From NCBI GenBank assembly GCA_027493945.1, contig JAOSJU010000001.1, positions 992,001-1,056,000 on the forward strand: a DNA stretch of 64,000 nucleotides, written 5' to 3'. The notes below the pieces were generated by a model. It ran no database searches. It was not told the origin of the DNA and was given only the letters and a program-made list of their open reading frames with translations. The DNA is from Burkholderiaceae bacterium (GTDB lineage Bacteria; Pseudomonadota; Gammaproteobacteria; Burkholderiales; Burkholderiaceae_E). The translations under genes and the position numbers were made by a program. The first letter of the stretch is position 1. Every line of letters starts with the position of its first letter. Shown in pieces: positions 49,879 to 60,002 of the stretch.

Positions 49879-50403
49879 TCAGCGACTCACGCCGAGAAAG
49901 CGCTCGTCGCCCGCCAATCGTTCCAGGCTCAGTTCGGTCCAGCGGTGGCCCTGCCCGTCGACCCAGCCGCGGCCCAGCCATGGCTGGCCCGCGTCGCCGG
50001 CCGGATCGTCTTCGGCTTCGGTCATCGCCGTCAGGCTCTGCAGCCCGAGCATCCGGTCGACCAGGATCGCCCCGTTCAGGTTCAGCCGCGGCGCGAAGGC
50101 GACCAGCCGCGCCTCCTTCGTGCCCGGCGTGAAGTCGCCGCCGGCAAAGCGGGCCAGGTCGGAGACGCCGAACAGCGAGCCGCGCAGGTTTACCAGGCCC
50201 ATGAACCAGTCCTGCGTGAGCGGCACCGGCGCGATCGCGCCGCTGCAGGCCGCGATCTCGCCGGCCTCCGACAATTCGACCAGAAAGCGCCGGCCGCCGA
50301 CCTGCACGCCCAGGCGCGCCGCCTGCGCGGGCTCCGCGGCGGCCTGGCGCAGCCGCTCCGACAGCCGCGCCTGGAAGTCGCGCAGGTGCTTGCGCTCGGC
50401 CAT
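49879..50403 (-). CDS. pilI: CheW-like adaptor PilI
   Basis: A 174-aa CheW-domain protein that couples PilJ to ChpA. Readable motifs: [49 protein letters not shown] and [12 protein letters not shown]. Starts 2 bp after pilH ends. Confidence 0.88.
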   Translation of the reverse strand: MAERKHLRDFQARLSERLRQAAAEPAQAARLGVQVGGRRFLVELSEAGEIAACSGAIAPVPLTQDWFMGLVNLRGSLFGVSDLARFAGGDFTPGTKEARLVAFAPRLNLNGAILVDRMLGLQSLTAMTEAEDDPAGDAGQPWLGRGWVDGQGHRWTELSLERLAGDERFLGVSR

Positions 50404-50405
50404 GG

Positions 50406-50774
50406 TCAGTGCGCCAGGTCGGCCACGCGGGCCAGCAGTTCGTCGGGCCTGATCGGCTTGACCAGGTACTCGCGCGCGCCCTGCCGCAGGCCCCAGATGC
50501 GATCGGTCTCGTTGGACTTGCTGGTGCAGATGATGATCGGGATGCCCTGCGTCTCGGGGTCGCGCGACAGCGTGCGCGTCACCTGGAAGCCGTTCTGGCC
50601 GGGCATCACCACGTCCATCACCACCAGGCTCGGGCGCTCGGTCTTCGCCTTGGCGATCGCCTCCTGGCCGTTCTCGGCGGTGATGACCGTGTACCCCTTC
50701 TTCGCCAGCAACTCGGCGAGAAAGAAGCGTTCGGTCGGCGAATCGTCGACGACCGGGATCTTCTGCGATGCCAT
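50406..50774 (-). CDS. pilH: Response regulator PilH
   Basis: A 122-aa single-domain receiver of the twitching pathway. The phosphorylation Asp is in [14 protein letters not shown]; the conserved Lys is in [13 protein letters not shown]. The start [19 protein letters not shown] carries the acidic pair. It has the specific PGQNGFQ pattern of PilH. 38 bp after pilG. Confidence 0.9.
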   Translation of the reverse strand: MASQKIPVVDDSPTERFFLAELLAKKGYTVITAENGQEAIAKAKTERPSLVVMDVVMPGQNGFQVTRTLSRDPETQGIPIIICTSKSNETDRIWGLRQGAREYLVKPIRPDELLARVADLAH

Positions 50775-50812
50775 GAGGCGGTCCCCGGTTCCGTGTTCGG
50801 TGCGGCGCATGC

Positions 50813-51238
50813 TCAGGCGCTCGCCTGTTCGCGGCTGCCCAGCGCGGCGACGCGCCGCGCGCATTCGCCGGCGGTGCGGATCAGGCTGTCCTTGGTGAAG
50901 GGCTTGGTGAGGTACTGGTCGCAGCCCACCATGCGGCCGCGCGCGCGATCGAACAGGCCGTCCCTGCTCGACAGCATCACCACCGGGGTTTCGCCGAAGC
51001 GCGGGCTCTTCTTGATCAGCGCGCAGGTCTGGTAGCCGTCGAGCCGCGGCATCAGGATGTCGCAGAAGATCAGGTCGGGGTCGTGGTCGGCGATCTTCGC
51101 CAGCGCGTCGAACCCGTCGTCGGCGAGGATCACCTGGCAGCCGGACTGCTTCAGGAAGATCTCGGCACTTCGACGGATCGTGTTGCTGTCGTCGATCACC
51201 ATCACCTTCAGGCCCGCGAGCCCGGCGGCAGCGTTCAT
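50813..51238 (-). CDS. pilG: Response regulator PilG
   Basis: A 141-aa single-domain receiver. Acidic pair in LKVMVIDDSNTIRRSAEIFL, phospho-acceptor Asp in LIFCDILMPRLDGYQ, Lys in DQYLTKPFTKDSLI. PilG promotes pilus extension and cAMP production in Pseudomonas. The rubredoxin gene overlaps closely upstream (the intergenic distance is 1 bp). Confidence 0.9.
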   Translation of the reverse strand: MNAAAGLAGLKVMVIDDSNTIRRSAEIFLKQSGCQVILADDGFDALAKIADHDPDLIFCDILMPRLDGYQTCALIKKSPRFGETPVVMLSSRDGLFDRARGRMVGCDQYLTKPFTKDSLIRTAGECARRVAALGSREQASA

Positions 51239-51239
51239 C

Positions 51240-51428
51240 TCATGTCTCCACCATCTCGAACTCTTCCTTGCGAGCGCCGCACTCGGGGCAGGTCCAGTTG
51301 GGCGGGATGTCCTCCCAGCGCGTGCCGGCGGCAATTCCCTCCTCCGGCAAGCCCTTTTCCTCGTCGTACATCCACCCGCATATCAGGCACATCCACGTGC
51401 GGTACCCCGCGCCCGGCGCATCGCTCAT
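51240..51428 (-). CDS. rubA: Rubredoxin
   Basis: A 62-aa iron electron-carrier. Two CxxC knuckles: WMCLICGWMYDEEKGLPEEGI and TCPECGARKEEFE. The start ATG has GGGAACGAG just upstream. A rubredoxin in front of pilG is the usual arrangement in Burkholderiales. Confidence 0.92.
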   Translation of the reverse strand: MSDAPGAGYRTWMCLICGWMYDEEKGLPEEGIAAGTRWEDIPPNWTCPECGARKEEFEMVET

Positions 51429-51603
51429 TGCTCGTTCCCTTCGACTGGCCTGCGGCGCCGTCCCCACGGACTTCACGCCGGTTTCGTGTTGGTGTCGGCA
51501 CGCTCATGGCGACCGTGCGGCGATGTTAACCTCGCGTAAAAGGCCCAACCTTTCATCGCCGACCAGTGGCCCCGGTGTTGCGACAAACGCACAGGAATTT
51601 CCG

Positions 51604-52284
51604 ATGAGCAAGCGCCTGCCGACCGGCCTTTACGCACTGACGCCCGACACGGTGGACGACGACTGGCTCGCGATGGCGGTGAGCGCGGCGATCCGCGGCG
51701 GCGCAGCGGCGGTGCAATACCGCAACAAGGCTGCCGACGCGGCGCAGCGGCTGCGCCAGGCGCAGCGGCTCGCGCGCATCTGCCGAGAAGCGGGCGCGCT
51801 CTTCATCGTCAACGACACGGTCGAACTGGCGACGGCGGTGAATGCCGACGGCCTGCACATCGGCCGCGACGACGGCGACCCGGCGGCGGTGCGCGCCGCG
51901 CTCGGCGCGCAGCCGGTGCTCGGCGTGTCGTGCTACGACTCGTTCGAGCGCGCGCTGGCGGCGCGCGGCATTGCCGACTACGTCGCGTTCGGCAGCGTGT
52001 TCGTGTCGGCGGTGAAACCGGGAGCGGTGCGCGCACCGCTCGCGCTGTTCGCGAAGGCGCGCGAGGCCGGGATGCACGCGGTGGCGATCGGGGGAATCGA
52101 CGCGGGGAATGCCTACGAGGTGGCGCAGGCCGGAGCTGCAGCGGTGGCGGTGATCACCGCGGTGTTCGGGGAAGCGGGCGGCGTGGGGCGCGCCGATGCG
52201 ACGCGAGTCGAGGCCAATGCGCGCGGGGTGGTCGAGGCGTTCGAAGCGGGACCGCGGGCGGCGACAGGTGTGAAGCCGCAGTGA
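51604..52284 (+). CDS. thiE: Thiamine-phosphate synthase
   Basis: Joins HMP-PP and thiazole phosphate to give thiamine phosphate. 226 aa, TIM-barrel. Motifs: GLYALTPDTVDDDWL, VQYRNKAAD (phosphate-binding R/K), LFIVNDTVELATAVNADGLHIGRDDGD, VSCYDSFERAL, YVAFGSVFVSAVKPGA and AIGGIDAGNAYEV. C-terminal tail variable. ATG chosen because it precedes the first conserved strand. Divergent from rubA. Confidence 0.9.
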   Translation: MSKRLPTGLYALTPDTVDDDWLAMAVSAAIRGGAAAVQYRNKAADAAQRLRQAQRLARICREAGALFIVNDTVELATAVNADGLHIGRDDGDPAAVRAALGAQPVLGVSCYDSFERALAARGIADYVAFGSVFVSAVKPGAVRAPLALFAKAREAGMHAVAIGGIDAGNAYEVAQAGAAAVAVITAVFGEAGGVGRADATRVEANARGVVEAFEAGPRAATGVKPQ

Positions 52285-52440
52285 AACCTTCCGCGGCGAT
52301 GCCGACGCGTTCGGGCGCTGCGGCACCATGGCATCCGCAACACGGTCACCCTCGGGCAGTCACGCTGCATTTCACTCGCTGTAATCGAATCGTGGCGGGA
52401 CTTTCACCCGCAGGAGTGCGCCCGTGCCGGACGCACAAGA
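52285..52440. other. Intergenic spacer after thiE
   Basis: No gene or conserved site was seen in this 156-bp spacer between thiE and the terminator downstream of pilA. Confidence 0.4.
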
Positions 52441-52466
52441 AAAAGGCCCGCTTGCGCGGGCCTTTT
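52441..52466 (-). terminator. Rho-independent terminator downstream of pilA
   Basis: Perfect 11-bp stem AAAAGGCCCGC / GCGGGCCTTTT around a TTGC loop. On the minus strand the hairpin is followed by a T-rich run, 29 bp after the pilA stop. It may also stop thiE transcription on the plus strand. Confidence 0.85.
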
Positions 52467-52494
52467 CTCGGTATGGCACTGAACGAGCGATCGC

Positions 52495-52938
52495 TCAGAC
52501 CTTCGGCAGGTATTTCGCAGGAACGCTACCGCCAACCGCCCACGAGCACTGGGCGCCGGACACGCACGTTGCCGTGTAGATAACATCCTTGCCATCCACG
52601 GTGCTCTCGCCCGTGCCCTTCATCAGAACAGTGACCGTGCCAGCCGTGGCAGACGTGCCGGCAGCGGTGACCGACGTCACGTACTTGCTGGTGATGCTTG
52701 CCGCTGTAGCCAGGCCGAGGGCGGCGTTGTCCGCACCGTTCAGGGTGCCTTCGTTGAACGCAAGCGAAATTGCCGTTCGCGCAGTGGAAGAAATGCTGGC
52801 GGCCTCGGAGACCTTCGCCCGGATCGTGTAGTCCTGGTACGCCGGCAGCGCCACCGCCGCCAGGATCCCGATGATCGCCACGACGATCATCAGTTCGATC
52901 AGGGTGAAACCCTGTTGAAGTTGCTTGCGGATCTTCAT
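52495..52938 (-). CDS. pilA: Type IV major pilin
   Basis: A 147-aa type IVa prepilin. The leader [10 protein letters not shown] is cut by PilD before [27 protein letters not shown], with the essential Glu5. The C-terminal disulfide loop is [11 protein letters not shown] sigma-54-like promoter lies upstream and a strong terminator downstream, so it is a single-gene unit. Likely fibre subunit of the twitching system encoded nearby. Confidence 0.94.
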   Translation of the reverse strand: MKIRKQLQQGFTLIELMIVVAIIGILAAVALPAYQDYTIRAKVSEAASISSTARTAISLAFNEGTLNGADNAALGLATAASITSKYVTSVTAAGTSATAGTVTVLMKGTGESTVDGKDVIYTATCVSGAQCSWAVGGSVPAKYLPKV

Positions 52939-53000
52939 CTGTTCAGCTCCCGATGAGTGATTGGGAAAGTCGGTCGACGGCGTCGACTCGCGTATCCAGT

Positions 53001-53016
53001 CGCAGGCAACGTGCCA
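53001..53016 (-). promoter_or_regulatory. Sigma-54 type promoter for pilA
   Basis: On the minus strand the site reads TGGCACGTTGCCTGCG, with GG and GC 10 bp apart as in the -24/-12 elements. It would start transcription about 50 nt before the pilA ATG. Pilin genes are commonly sigma-54-dependent with PilR; no PilR site was assigned. Confidence 0.6.
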
Positions 53017-53251
53017 TCGTTGGCGTGCGGCGCCTTTCGGCCGACGAATGGTCGCTGCACGATCGGCGCGTGATGTTCGTCACTCTGGATGCCGGCCTGC
53101 CATCGCCGCGCGTGACGCAGAACGTGCACGAGGCTGCCGCAAGCTGGCAGGACCTGACGCGCCGCGTCACCCTCATGACCTTCGAGAGGCAACGCGTGAC
53201 ACCCAAGAGGCGGCCGAACTGGTGACAGGCCGCGACCTCCGCGAGGCGACC
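53017..53251. other. Unassigned sequence upstream of pilA
   Basis: Both strands have open frames, but none shows a recognisable motif. The part near 53170 (MTFERQR) faintly resembles the start of a DUF1640-like gene that has lost its frame. Confidence 0.3.
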
Positions 53252-53386
53252 ATGACGATCGTGGCCGAAATCCAGGCGCTGCGTGCCGAACTCCGCGCCA
53301 TCGAGCCGCGCCTCGCCATTCGGCTTGGCGGCATCGTCGTCGTCGCGCTCGGCGCCTTCACCGCCTTGTCGAAGTGGATCGCCTGA
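53252..53386 (+). CDS. Small single-span membrane ORF, possible remnant
   Basis: A 44-aa frame MTIVAEIQALRAELRAIEPR, then LAIRLGGIVVVALGAFTALSKWIA. A short coiled-coil-like helix precedes one membrane span. The pattern resembles the C-terminal end of DUF1640/CCDC90-like small proteins (coiled coil, then RLGGM..V span). Upstream sequence in other frames hints that the full gene has decayed. Confidence 0.35.
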   Translation: MTIVAEIQALRAELRAIEPRLAIRLGGIVVVALGAFTALSKWIA

Positions 53387-53673
53387 CCGCAGCGAACATC
53401 ACGCCGATCGTGCCGGCTACCGCGAAACCGCGCAGCGGCCTGCGGGCGGGCAGGTGCACGAGCACCGCCGCACGAGCACCCGCGACGAAAGACGTCCCTC
53501 CAATGGCACGTCGAAGCTCTGGATGCATGGTAGCAAGAGTGGTAGGCCGCGCCTTCGAATCCGTCAGTGCCGACGGCATCGAAGACGATTCGGCGTGGTG
53601 AGATCTGGTTCGCCACGCTCGATCCGGCGCTGCGACTGCATCTGGCGCTGGGTTGACGTCCAGCCCGCCCAAG
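53387..53673. other. Unassigned sequence before the phosphodiesterase gene end
   Basis: No convincing gene. The frames on both strands lack recognisable motifs; nothing to report beyond high GC. Confidence 0.3.
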
Positions 53674-54438
53674 CTACAACTCCAGCACGTCCCCCCGCTC
53701 CAGCATTCGAGGCGAAAACCGGCCCGCCCAGGCCTCGATCTCGCGGCCGATCGTCTCGCGGTCCGACGGCTTGAGGTGCGTGATGAGAATCTGCGGCTCG
53801 CGCTGCAGCTTGGCGAGTTCCTGGCCGAGCTGGATCGGGAACAGGTGCTTCGCGGTCACCGCGAGGTCCTGCTCGCGGTTCGAGAACGCGGTCTCGATGA
53901 TCAGGTATTTCAGGTTCGGCACGCCGTTCACCTGGCGCCAGAACTCGTCGTTCGGGCCGGTGTCGCCCGAGAAGACCAGCGCGGCCTCTTCGTTGTAGAC
54001 GTGGAACGCGAGCGCCGGCACGGTGTGGCTGGCCGCCAGGCTGCGCACCCAGCGGCCGCCCACCTCGACCACGCTGCCGATCGACAGCGGCTCGAACACC
54101 ATCCACGGGCGTTCGTAGTGCGGGATCTCGGCGAAGTCGGGCCAGATCACCCAGTTGAAAATGTGCGTCTTCAGCGCTGCGATCGTCTCGGGCAGCGCGT
54201 GCACCACGAGCGGCTTGTCGCGCTGCGCGCCCACCGAGTCGACCAGCAGCGGCAGCGCCGCGACGTGATCCAGATGCGAATGGGTGAGGAACACGTGGTC
54301 GATCGCGGCGAGTTCCTCGACCGACAGGTCCTCCACGCCGGTGCCCGCGTCGAGCAGGACGTCGTGATCGACGAGAAACGAGGTGGTCCGGGCACGGGCG
54401 CCGATCCCCCCGCTACACCCCAGGACTCGTACCTTCAT
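53674..54438 (-). CDS. MBL-fold cyclic-nucleotide phosphodiesterase (class II-like)
   Basis: A 254-aa metallo-beta-lactamase-fold hydrolase. The metal site is LTHSHLDHVAALPLL; further metal ligands come from AASHTVPALAF and LVFSGDTGPNDEFW, and ILITHLKPSD is the last. The start MKVRVLGCSGGIGARARTTSFLVDHDVLLDAGTGVEDL is typical of the 3',5'-cyclic-nucleotide phosphodiesterase group. It overlaps the adenylate cyclase gene by 26 bp, so maker and breaker of cAMP are co-expressed. Exact nucleotide preference is inference. Confidence 0.82.
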   Translation of the reverse strand: MKVRVLGCSGGIGARARTTSFLVDHDVLLDAGTGVEDLSVEELAAIDHVFLTHSHLDHVAALPLLVDSVGAQRDKPLVVHALPETIAALKTHIFNWVIWPDFAEIPHYERPWMVFEPLSIGSVVEVGGRWVRSLAASHTVPALAFHVYNEEAALVFSGDTGPNDEFWRQVNGVPNLKYLIIETAFSNREQDLAVTAKHLFPIQLGQELAKLQREPQILITHLKPSDRETIGREIEAWAGRFSPRMLERGDVLEL

Positions 54439-56427
54439 GCAAGGCTTCCCTGGCGTCGCCTGCAACCTGCTTCTGTACCGGCATCGGCCGCGTGGGCACG
54501 GTCCCGGCGCCCGCCTCGTGCGTGGCCTTCGGCACGAACACCCTGACCGACTCGGTGCGCCCCGCCACCGTGGCGCGCGCAAGCGCGAGGAACTCGTGCT
54601 GCCGGCAGCGCCGCACCGTGGCCTCGCCGACGATGACTGGAACCTCGTACTTCCTGGTCAAGCCCTCCAGCCGCGAGGCGAGGTTCACCGCGTCGCCCAC
54701 GGCAGTATAGGCACGGCGCCGCTTCGAGCCCATGTCGCCGACCCGCGCCACGCCGGTGTTCACGCCGATGCCGATCGCCAGCGGCGGCAGGCCGCGCGCG
54801 CGCAGCACCTCGGACATCCGGCGCACCTCGGCCTGCATCGCGAGCGCGGCCGCGACCGCGTGGTCGGCGTGCGCGGGGTCGTCGATCGGCGCTCCCCAGA
54901 AAGCCATCACCGCGTCGCCCATGTACTTGTCGACGGTGCCGCGGTGCGCGTGGATCACCTCGGTCATGCCGGTGAGGAACGCGTTCAGGTACTCGCGCAA
55001 CGCCTCCGGCTCCATCGTCTCCGCGATCCGCGTGAAGCCGCGGATGTCGGCGAACAGGATCGTGAGCTCGCGGTTCGTGCTCTGGCCGATGCGATAGGCA
55101 TACGGGTCGCGGGCCATCTGCTCGACCAGCTCGGGGACAGGTATTCGCCGAAGAGCTGCGTCATCGCGCGTCGCGCGCGGCCCTCGGAAAGCCAGCCCGC
55201 GGCCAGGTTGAACAGGCCAAGTGCCAGCACCGCGGCGAGCGAAGCCGACAACGGCAGCACCTGGCCCAGGTTCGAATACGCGATCGCGTTGGCGCCGGCC
55301 AGCGTCATCGCGCCCACCACGCTCGCCACCACTGCGCCGAGCGCGCCCAGCGCCGGCAGCGCGAGCGCGAGCAGGCCCGCCACCGCCAGCGTGAGCAGTG
55401 CCGCGATCGTCGGCGCCTCGGCCACGCGCTGCTTGATGCGGCCGTCGAGCGCGCCCGACAGCAGCGACGCATGGATCTCCACCCCCGGGAACACCTCGCT
55501 CACCGGCGTGGCGCGCAGGTCGGTCAGCCCCGGGGCGGTGGTGCCCACCAGCACGATGCGATCGCGCAGCAGGCTCCAGTCGACGCGCCCGTCGAGCACG
55601 TCGCTGGCCGACAGGTACCGGAAGCGCCCGCCGTTCGGCCCGCCGCGCCCGGCCAGCGGCACCATCGCGGTGAACTGCGCCGAGACCGGAAACTCGACGC
55701 GCCCGCGGGCGCCGTCGAGCACCAGCCGGTCGCCCTGCACCGCGAGCGACGCGTTGCCCAGGTATTCGCGCATCACCGCCACCGCCAGCGAGTCGTAGAT
55801 CGCGTCGCCGTAGCCGATCAGCAGCGGCAGCGCGCGGATCACGCCGTCGGAGTCGAGCCCGCCGCCGAGGAACGGATTGAAGAAACCGGAGGCACGCGCC
55901 GTGCGCTGCAGCTCGGCCAGGTTTGCGCCATAGCCGCTGGCCCGGGTGATGCGCGGCGCGAGCTCGCGCGCCGCGTCGCCGTCGTAGAGCGGCGCGGGCA
56001 GCGCGCCGCTGGTGCGCCCGTCGCGGTCGCTGGTGAAGTAATAGCCGAGCACCACTGGCCGCTCGGCCAGCGTGCGCGCCAGCCGTGCGTCGTCGTCGCT
56101 GCCCGCCTGGCGCTCCGCGAAGAGAATGTCGAGGCCGACCACCGCCGCCCCACCCCGGTCGACCAGCGAATGCACCAGCGCCGCGATCGCCCCACGGTCC
56201 CACGGCCAGCGGCCGCGCTCGGCCAGGCTCCGCTCGTCGACGTCGACGATCACGATGCGGTCGTCGCGCACCGGCGCGGCCAGTCGCTGGCGGCCGTCGT
56301 AGAGCTCGCGATCGAGCGCCGACAGGCTGTCGATGCGCAACACCCCGAGATCGGCCGCGGCGAACGCGGCGACGATCGCCAGGCCGGCCAACGCGCGCCA
56401 GAACCGCGATCGCAGCAGCGGGGACAT
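54413..56427 (-). CDS. CHASE2-domain adenylate cyclase, class III (one frameshift)
   Basis: Membrane-bound cyclase of about 671 aa after repair. An N-terminal TM (FWRALAGLAIVAAFAAADLGVL) leads into a periplasmic CHASE2 sensor (RIVIVDVDERSLAERGRWPWDR, VVGLDILFAE), then three membrane spans, then the class III cyclase domain with ELTILFADIRGFTRIAE (metal Asp), VDKYMGDAVMAFWGAP (Lys suggests ATP) and VGDAVNLASRLEGL. The frame breaks near 55135-55140, where one G or C is missing from a run. Immediately downstream of a double-FHA gene and overlapping the phosphodiesterase gene, so it forms a three-gene cAMP module. Confidence 0.87.
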
Positions 56428-56451
56428 CGCTGGCCCGTCCCGCCCGGGCGC

Positions 56452-57090
56452 TCAGCCGCCGAGCCGGAAGCGCAGCGTCACGCCGGCGAGCTCGATCAGG
56501 TCGCCGTCGACGACCTGGCGCGCGGCCAGGCCGATCGCTTCGCCGTTCACGCGCGGAAAGGCCGGCCCTTCCAGGTGGGTGACGAAGAACCGGCCCTTGC
56601 GGCGCGAGATCACCGCCACCTGCTCGGGATGGCCGGCCAGGCGCGTGACCGCGCGGTCGATGCGCTGCGTGGTGCCGGCCAGCGGGCCGCTCAGGAAATC
56701 GACGAACGCGGTCGCCTGGCTGGCTTCGGGCAGCACCACGACGCCCGGCGCCCCGGGGTCGAGCACGTAGCGCAGCCGATAGATGCCGATGTCGATCACG
56801 TCGCCGTCGCCGAGCACGCGCTTGTCCACCGGCATGCCGTTGACCAGGGTGCCGTTGCGGCTTTCGAGGTCGTGGACCACACTTTCGGTGCCGCGGGTGC
56901 GCAGCAGCGCGTGCTCGCCGCTCACCGTGAGGTCGTCGAGCGCGATGTCGTTGTACGGACGCCGGCCGATGGTCAGGCACTCCTTCAGCACGGGCACGAC
57001 GCGCAGCGGCGACTGTCCGCTGCTCACCAGCAGGCGGATCGCCACCGCGGCCTCGCGGTCGCGCATTCCCGGATGTTCGGCGTCGGCCAT
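56452..57090 (-). CDS. Double FHA-domain protein
   Basis: A 212-aa protein with two FHA domains. First: CLTIGRRPYNDIALDDLTVSGEHALLRTRG and ESRNGTLVNGMPV (residues 35-105). Second: TRLAGHPEQVAVISRRKGRFFVTHLEGPAFPRVNGEAIGLA (residues 145-200), somewhat degenerate. FHA domains bind phosphothreonine; no kinase is in the window. First gene of the operon with the cyclase, separated by 24 bp. Confidence 0.8.
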   Translation of the reverse strand: MADAEHPGMRDREAAVAIRLLVSSGQSPLRVVPVLKECLTIGRRPYNDIALDDLTVSGEHALLRTRGTESVVHDLESRNGTLVNGMPVDKRVLGDGDVIDIGIYRLRYVLDPGAPGVVVLPEASQATAFVDFLSGPLAGTTQRIDRAVTRLAGHPEQVAVISRRKGRFFVTHLEGPAFPRVNGEAIGLAARQVVDGDLIELAGVTLRFRLGG

Positions 57091-57215
57091 GCGCAGCAGG
57101 CTACCGTCGGGCCGAAGGGCGCCCGAGGAACTATTTCATGAACGGCCGTTCGGCTGGGTCGGACGGCGAAGCCGAGCCGAACCGGCGCCGCGCCGGCGCG
57201 ACAGCGCGCGCCGGC
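57091..57215. other. Intergenic spacer between terC and the FHA gene
   Basis: No gene seen; a short GC-rich spacer that includes the likely promoter of the FHA-cyclase operon. Confidence 0.3.
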
Positions 57216-57932
57216 TCAATCGGCGTGAACCGCCGGCTTGCGGCGCGCGCCGAGCACCTTGCCGATCAGCACCACGAGCACCGCGCCCGCTACCGCGGCG
57301 GCATAGTGCACCGGCGCGCTCGGCTCGCCGATCGCGCGAACGGTGGCGATGTCGGTGATCATCATGCCGCCGGCGATCCAGCCGAGCAGCGCGCCGCCCA
57401 GCGTGATGACGATCGGGAACCGTTCGAGCAGCTTGAGCACCAGCGTGCTGCCCCAGACGATCAGCGGGATGCTGACGACCAGGCCGAAGATCACCAGGCC
57501 CATCTGGTGGTCGGGATCGGCCTGCTGCGCCGCCGGGGGCGGGGGCGCGGGGGCGGGGCGGGCGCGCGCCCCCCGGGGCCGCCGGGGGCGGTGGCGGGCG
57601 CCGCCGGGGGGGGGGGCGCCCCCGGGGGGGGGGGGGGGGGGGGGGGGGGCGGGGGGCGGGGGGCCCGCCCCCCAACAGGGGCAGCGCGCCGCCGACCAGC
57701 TTCAGGAACGGCACCTTCAGCAGCGCGACCGCGAACGCGATGAGGATCACCCTCAGGACGATCGCACCCGCGGTGCCCCACAGGATGCCCTTCATCCGCT
57801 GCTCTTTCGGCAGGTTACGACAGGCCAGCGCGATCACCACCGCGTTGTCGCCGCCCAGCAGGATGTCGATGACGATGATCTGGAGGATCGCCCCCAGTGC
57901 AGGGTCGACAGGTAGCCGATCGCGGTTTCCAT
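57216..57932 (-). CDS. terC: TerC-family membrane protein (disrupted by a corrupted tract)
   Basis: TerC (YjbE/YceF type) integral membrane protein, linked to Mn export and tellurite resistance in other bacteria. The N-terminus METAIGYLSTLHWGAILQIIVIDILLGGDNAVVIALACRNLP and KGILWGTAGAIVLRVILIAFAVALLKVPFLKLVGGALP-like text are diagnostic. The C-terminus MGLVIFGLVVSIPLIVWGSTLVLKLLERFPIVITLGGALLGWIAGG is also standard. In between, where a TIIIADFVMSLDN-like helix should be, there is a 150-bp G/C-homopolymer tract. A second frameshift (one base lost from a run near 57893) also lies in the N-terminal part. The gene is probably intact in the organism. Confidence 0.78.
57525..57680. other. Low-complexity G/C tract with a 26-G run (likely artefact)
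   Basis: Composition collapses to G and C, with a G26 run at 57624-57649. It replaces the middle of terC, whose ends are perfect. Neither strand encodes a plausible peptide. It is best read as an assembly or read error, not as a real element; a G-quadruplex-forming tract is the alternative. Confidence 0.8.
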
Positions 57933-57944
57933 CGCGACCTGCCC

Positions 57945-58826
<882 letters not shown>

Positions 58827-58840
58827 GCTCTGTCTCCGTT

Positions 58841-60002
58841 TCAGCGGGCGGCGGCGACGACCTTCTGCGCCGCCTCGGCCATCGTGTCGGCCGAGATGAT
58901 CGGCAGGCCGGACTCCGCGAGCATCTTGCGGCCCAGTTCCTCGTTGGTGCCTTTCATCCGCACCACCAGCGGCACCTTCAAGCCGACCGCCTTGCTCGCG
59001 GCGATCACGCCCTCGGCGATCACGTCGCAGCGCATGATGCCGCCGAAGATGTTCACCAGGATCGCCCGCAGGTTCGGGTTGCGCAGCATGATCTTGAAGG
59101 CTTCGGTGACCTTCTCGGTGGTGGCGCCGCCGCCCACGTCGAGGAAGTTCGCCGGCTCGCCGCCGAACAGCTTGATCGTGTCCATCGTGGCCATCGCGAG
59201 ACCGGCGCCGTTCACCAGGCAGCCGATGTTGCCGTCGAGCTGGATGTAGGCGAGGTCGAACTTCGAGGCCTCGATCTCGGCCGGATCTTCCTCGTCGAGG
59301 TCGCGCAGCTCGACGATCTCCGGATGGCGGTACAGCGCGTTGGCGTCGAAGTTCAGCTTCGCGTCGAGCGCGATCACCTTGCCGTCGCCGGTGAGGATCA
59401 GCGGGTTGATCTCGGCGAGCGAGGCGTCGGTTTCCCAGAACGCGCGGTACAGGCCCTGCAGCACGCTGCGCGCCTGCGGCAGGCTCGCATCGGGCACGCC
59501 GATTCTCCGCGCCACGTCGTCGCACTCGGCGTCGCCGAGGCCGGCGACCGGGTCGACGAACACCTTGTGGATCTTCTCGGGCGTGTGCGCGGCGACTTCC
59601 TCGATGTCCATGCCGCCCTCGCTGGAGGCCATCAGGCACACCCGCTGCGTGACGCGGTCGACCACCATGCCCACGTACAGCTCCTTGCGGATGTCGGCGC
59701 CCTCCTCGATCAGCAGGCGGCGCACCTTCTGGCCTTCGGGCCCGGTCTGGTGGGTCTTCAGCTGCATGCCCGAGGATCTGGCCCGACAGCGTGCGCACCT
59801 CGTCGATCGAGCGCGCGAGCTTCACGCCGCCACCCTTGCCGCGGCCGCCGGCGTGGATCTGCGCCTTGACGACCCAGACCGGGCCGCCCAGCGCCTCGGC
59901 CGCCTTGGCCGCCTCGTCGACCGAGAAGCACGGAATGCCGCGAGGCACCGCGACGCCGTACTTCTTCAGGATCTCCTTGCCCTGGTACTCATGGATCTTC
60001 AC
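58841..60002 (-). CDS. sucC: Succinyl-CoA ligase, beta subunit (one frameshift)
   Basis: Nucleotide-grasping subunit, about 386 aa after repair, the usual length. GTG start: [28 protein letters not shown], then [18 protein letters not shown] and [22 protein letters not shown]. The frame breaks at 59770-59775, where CCGAGG stands for CCAGG, joining SGQILG to [16 protein letters not shown] overlaps the stop of the DUF2889 gene. Confidence 0.93.

Noticed and set aside
57624..57649. The G26 run as a real G-quadruplex regulatory element
   Set aside because: It lies in the middle of the conserved terC coding region and replaces required membrane helices.
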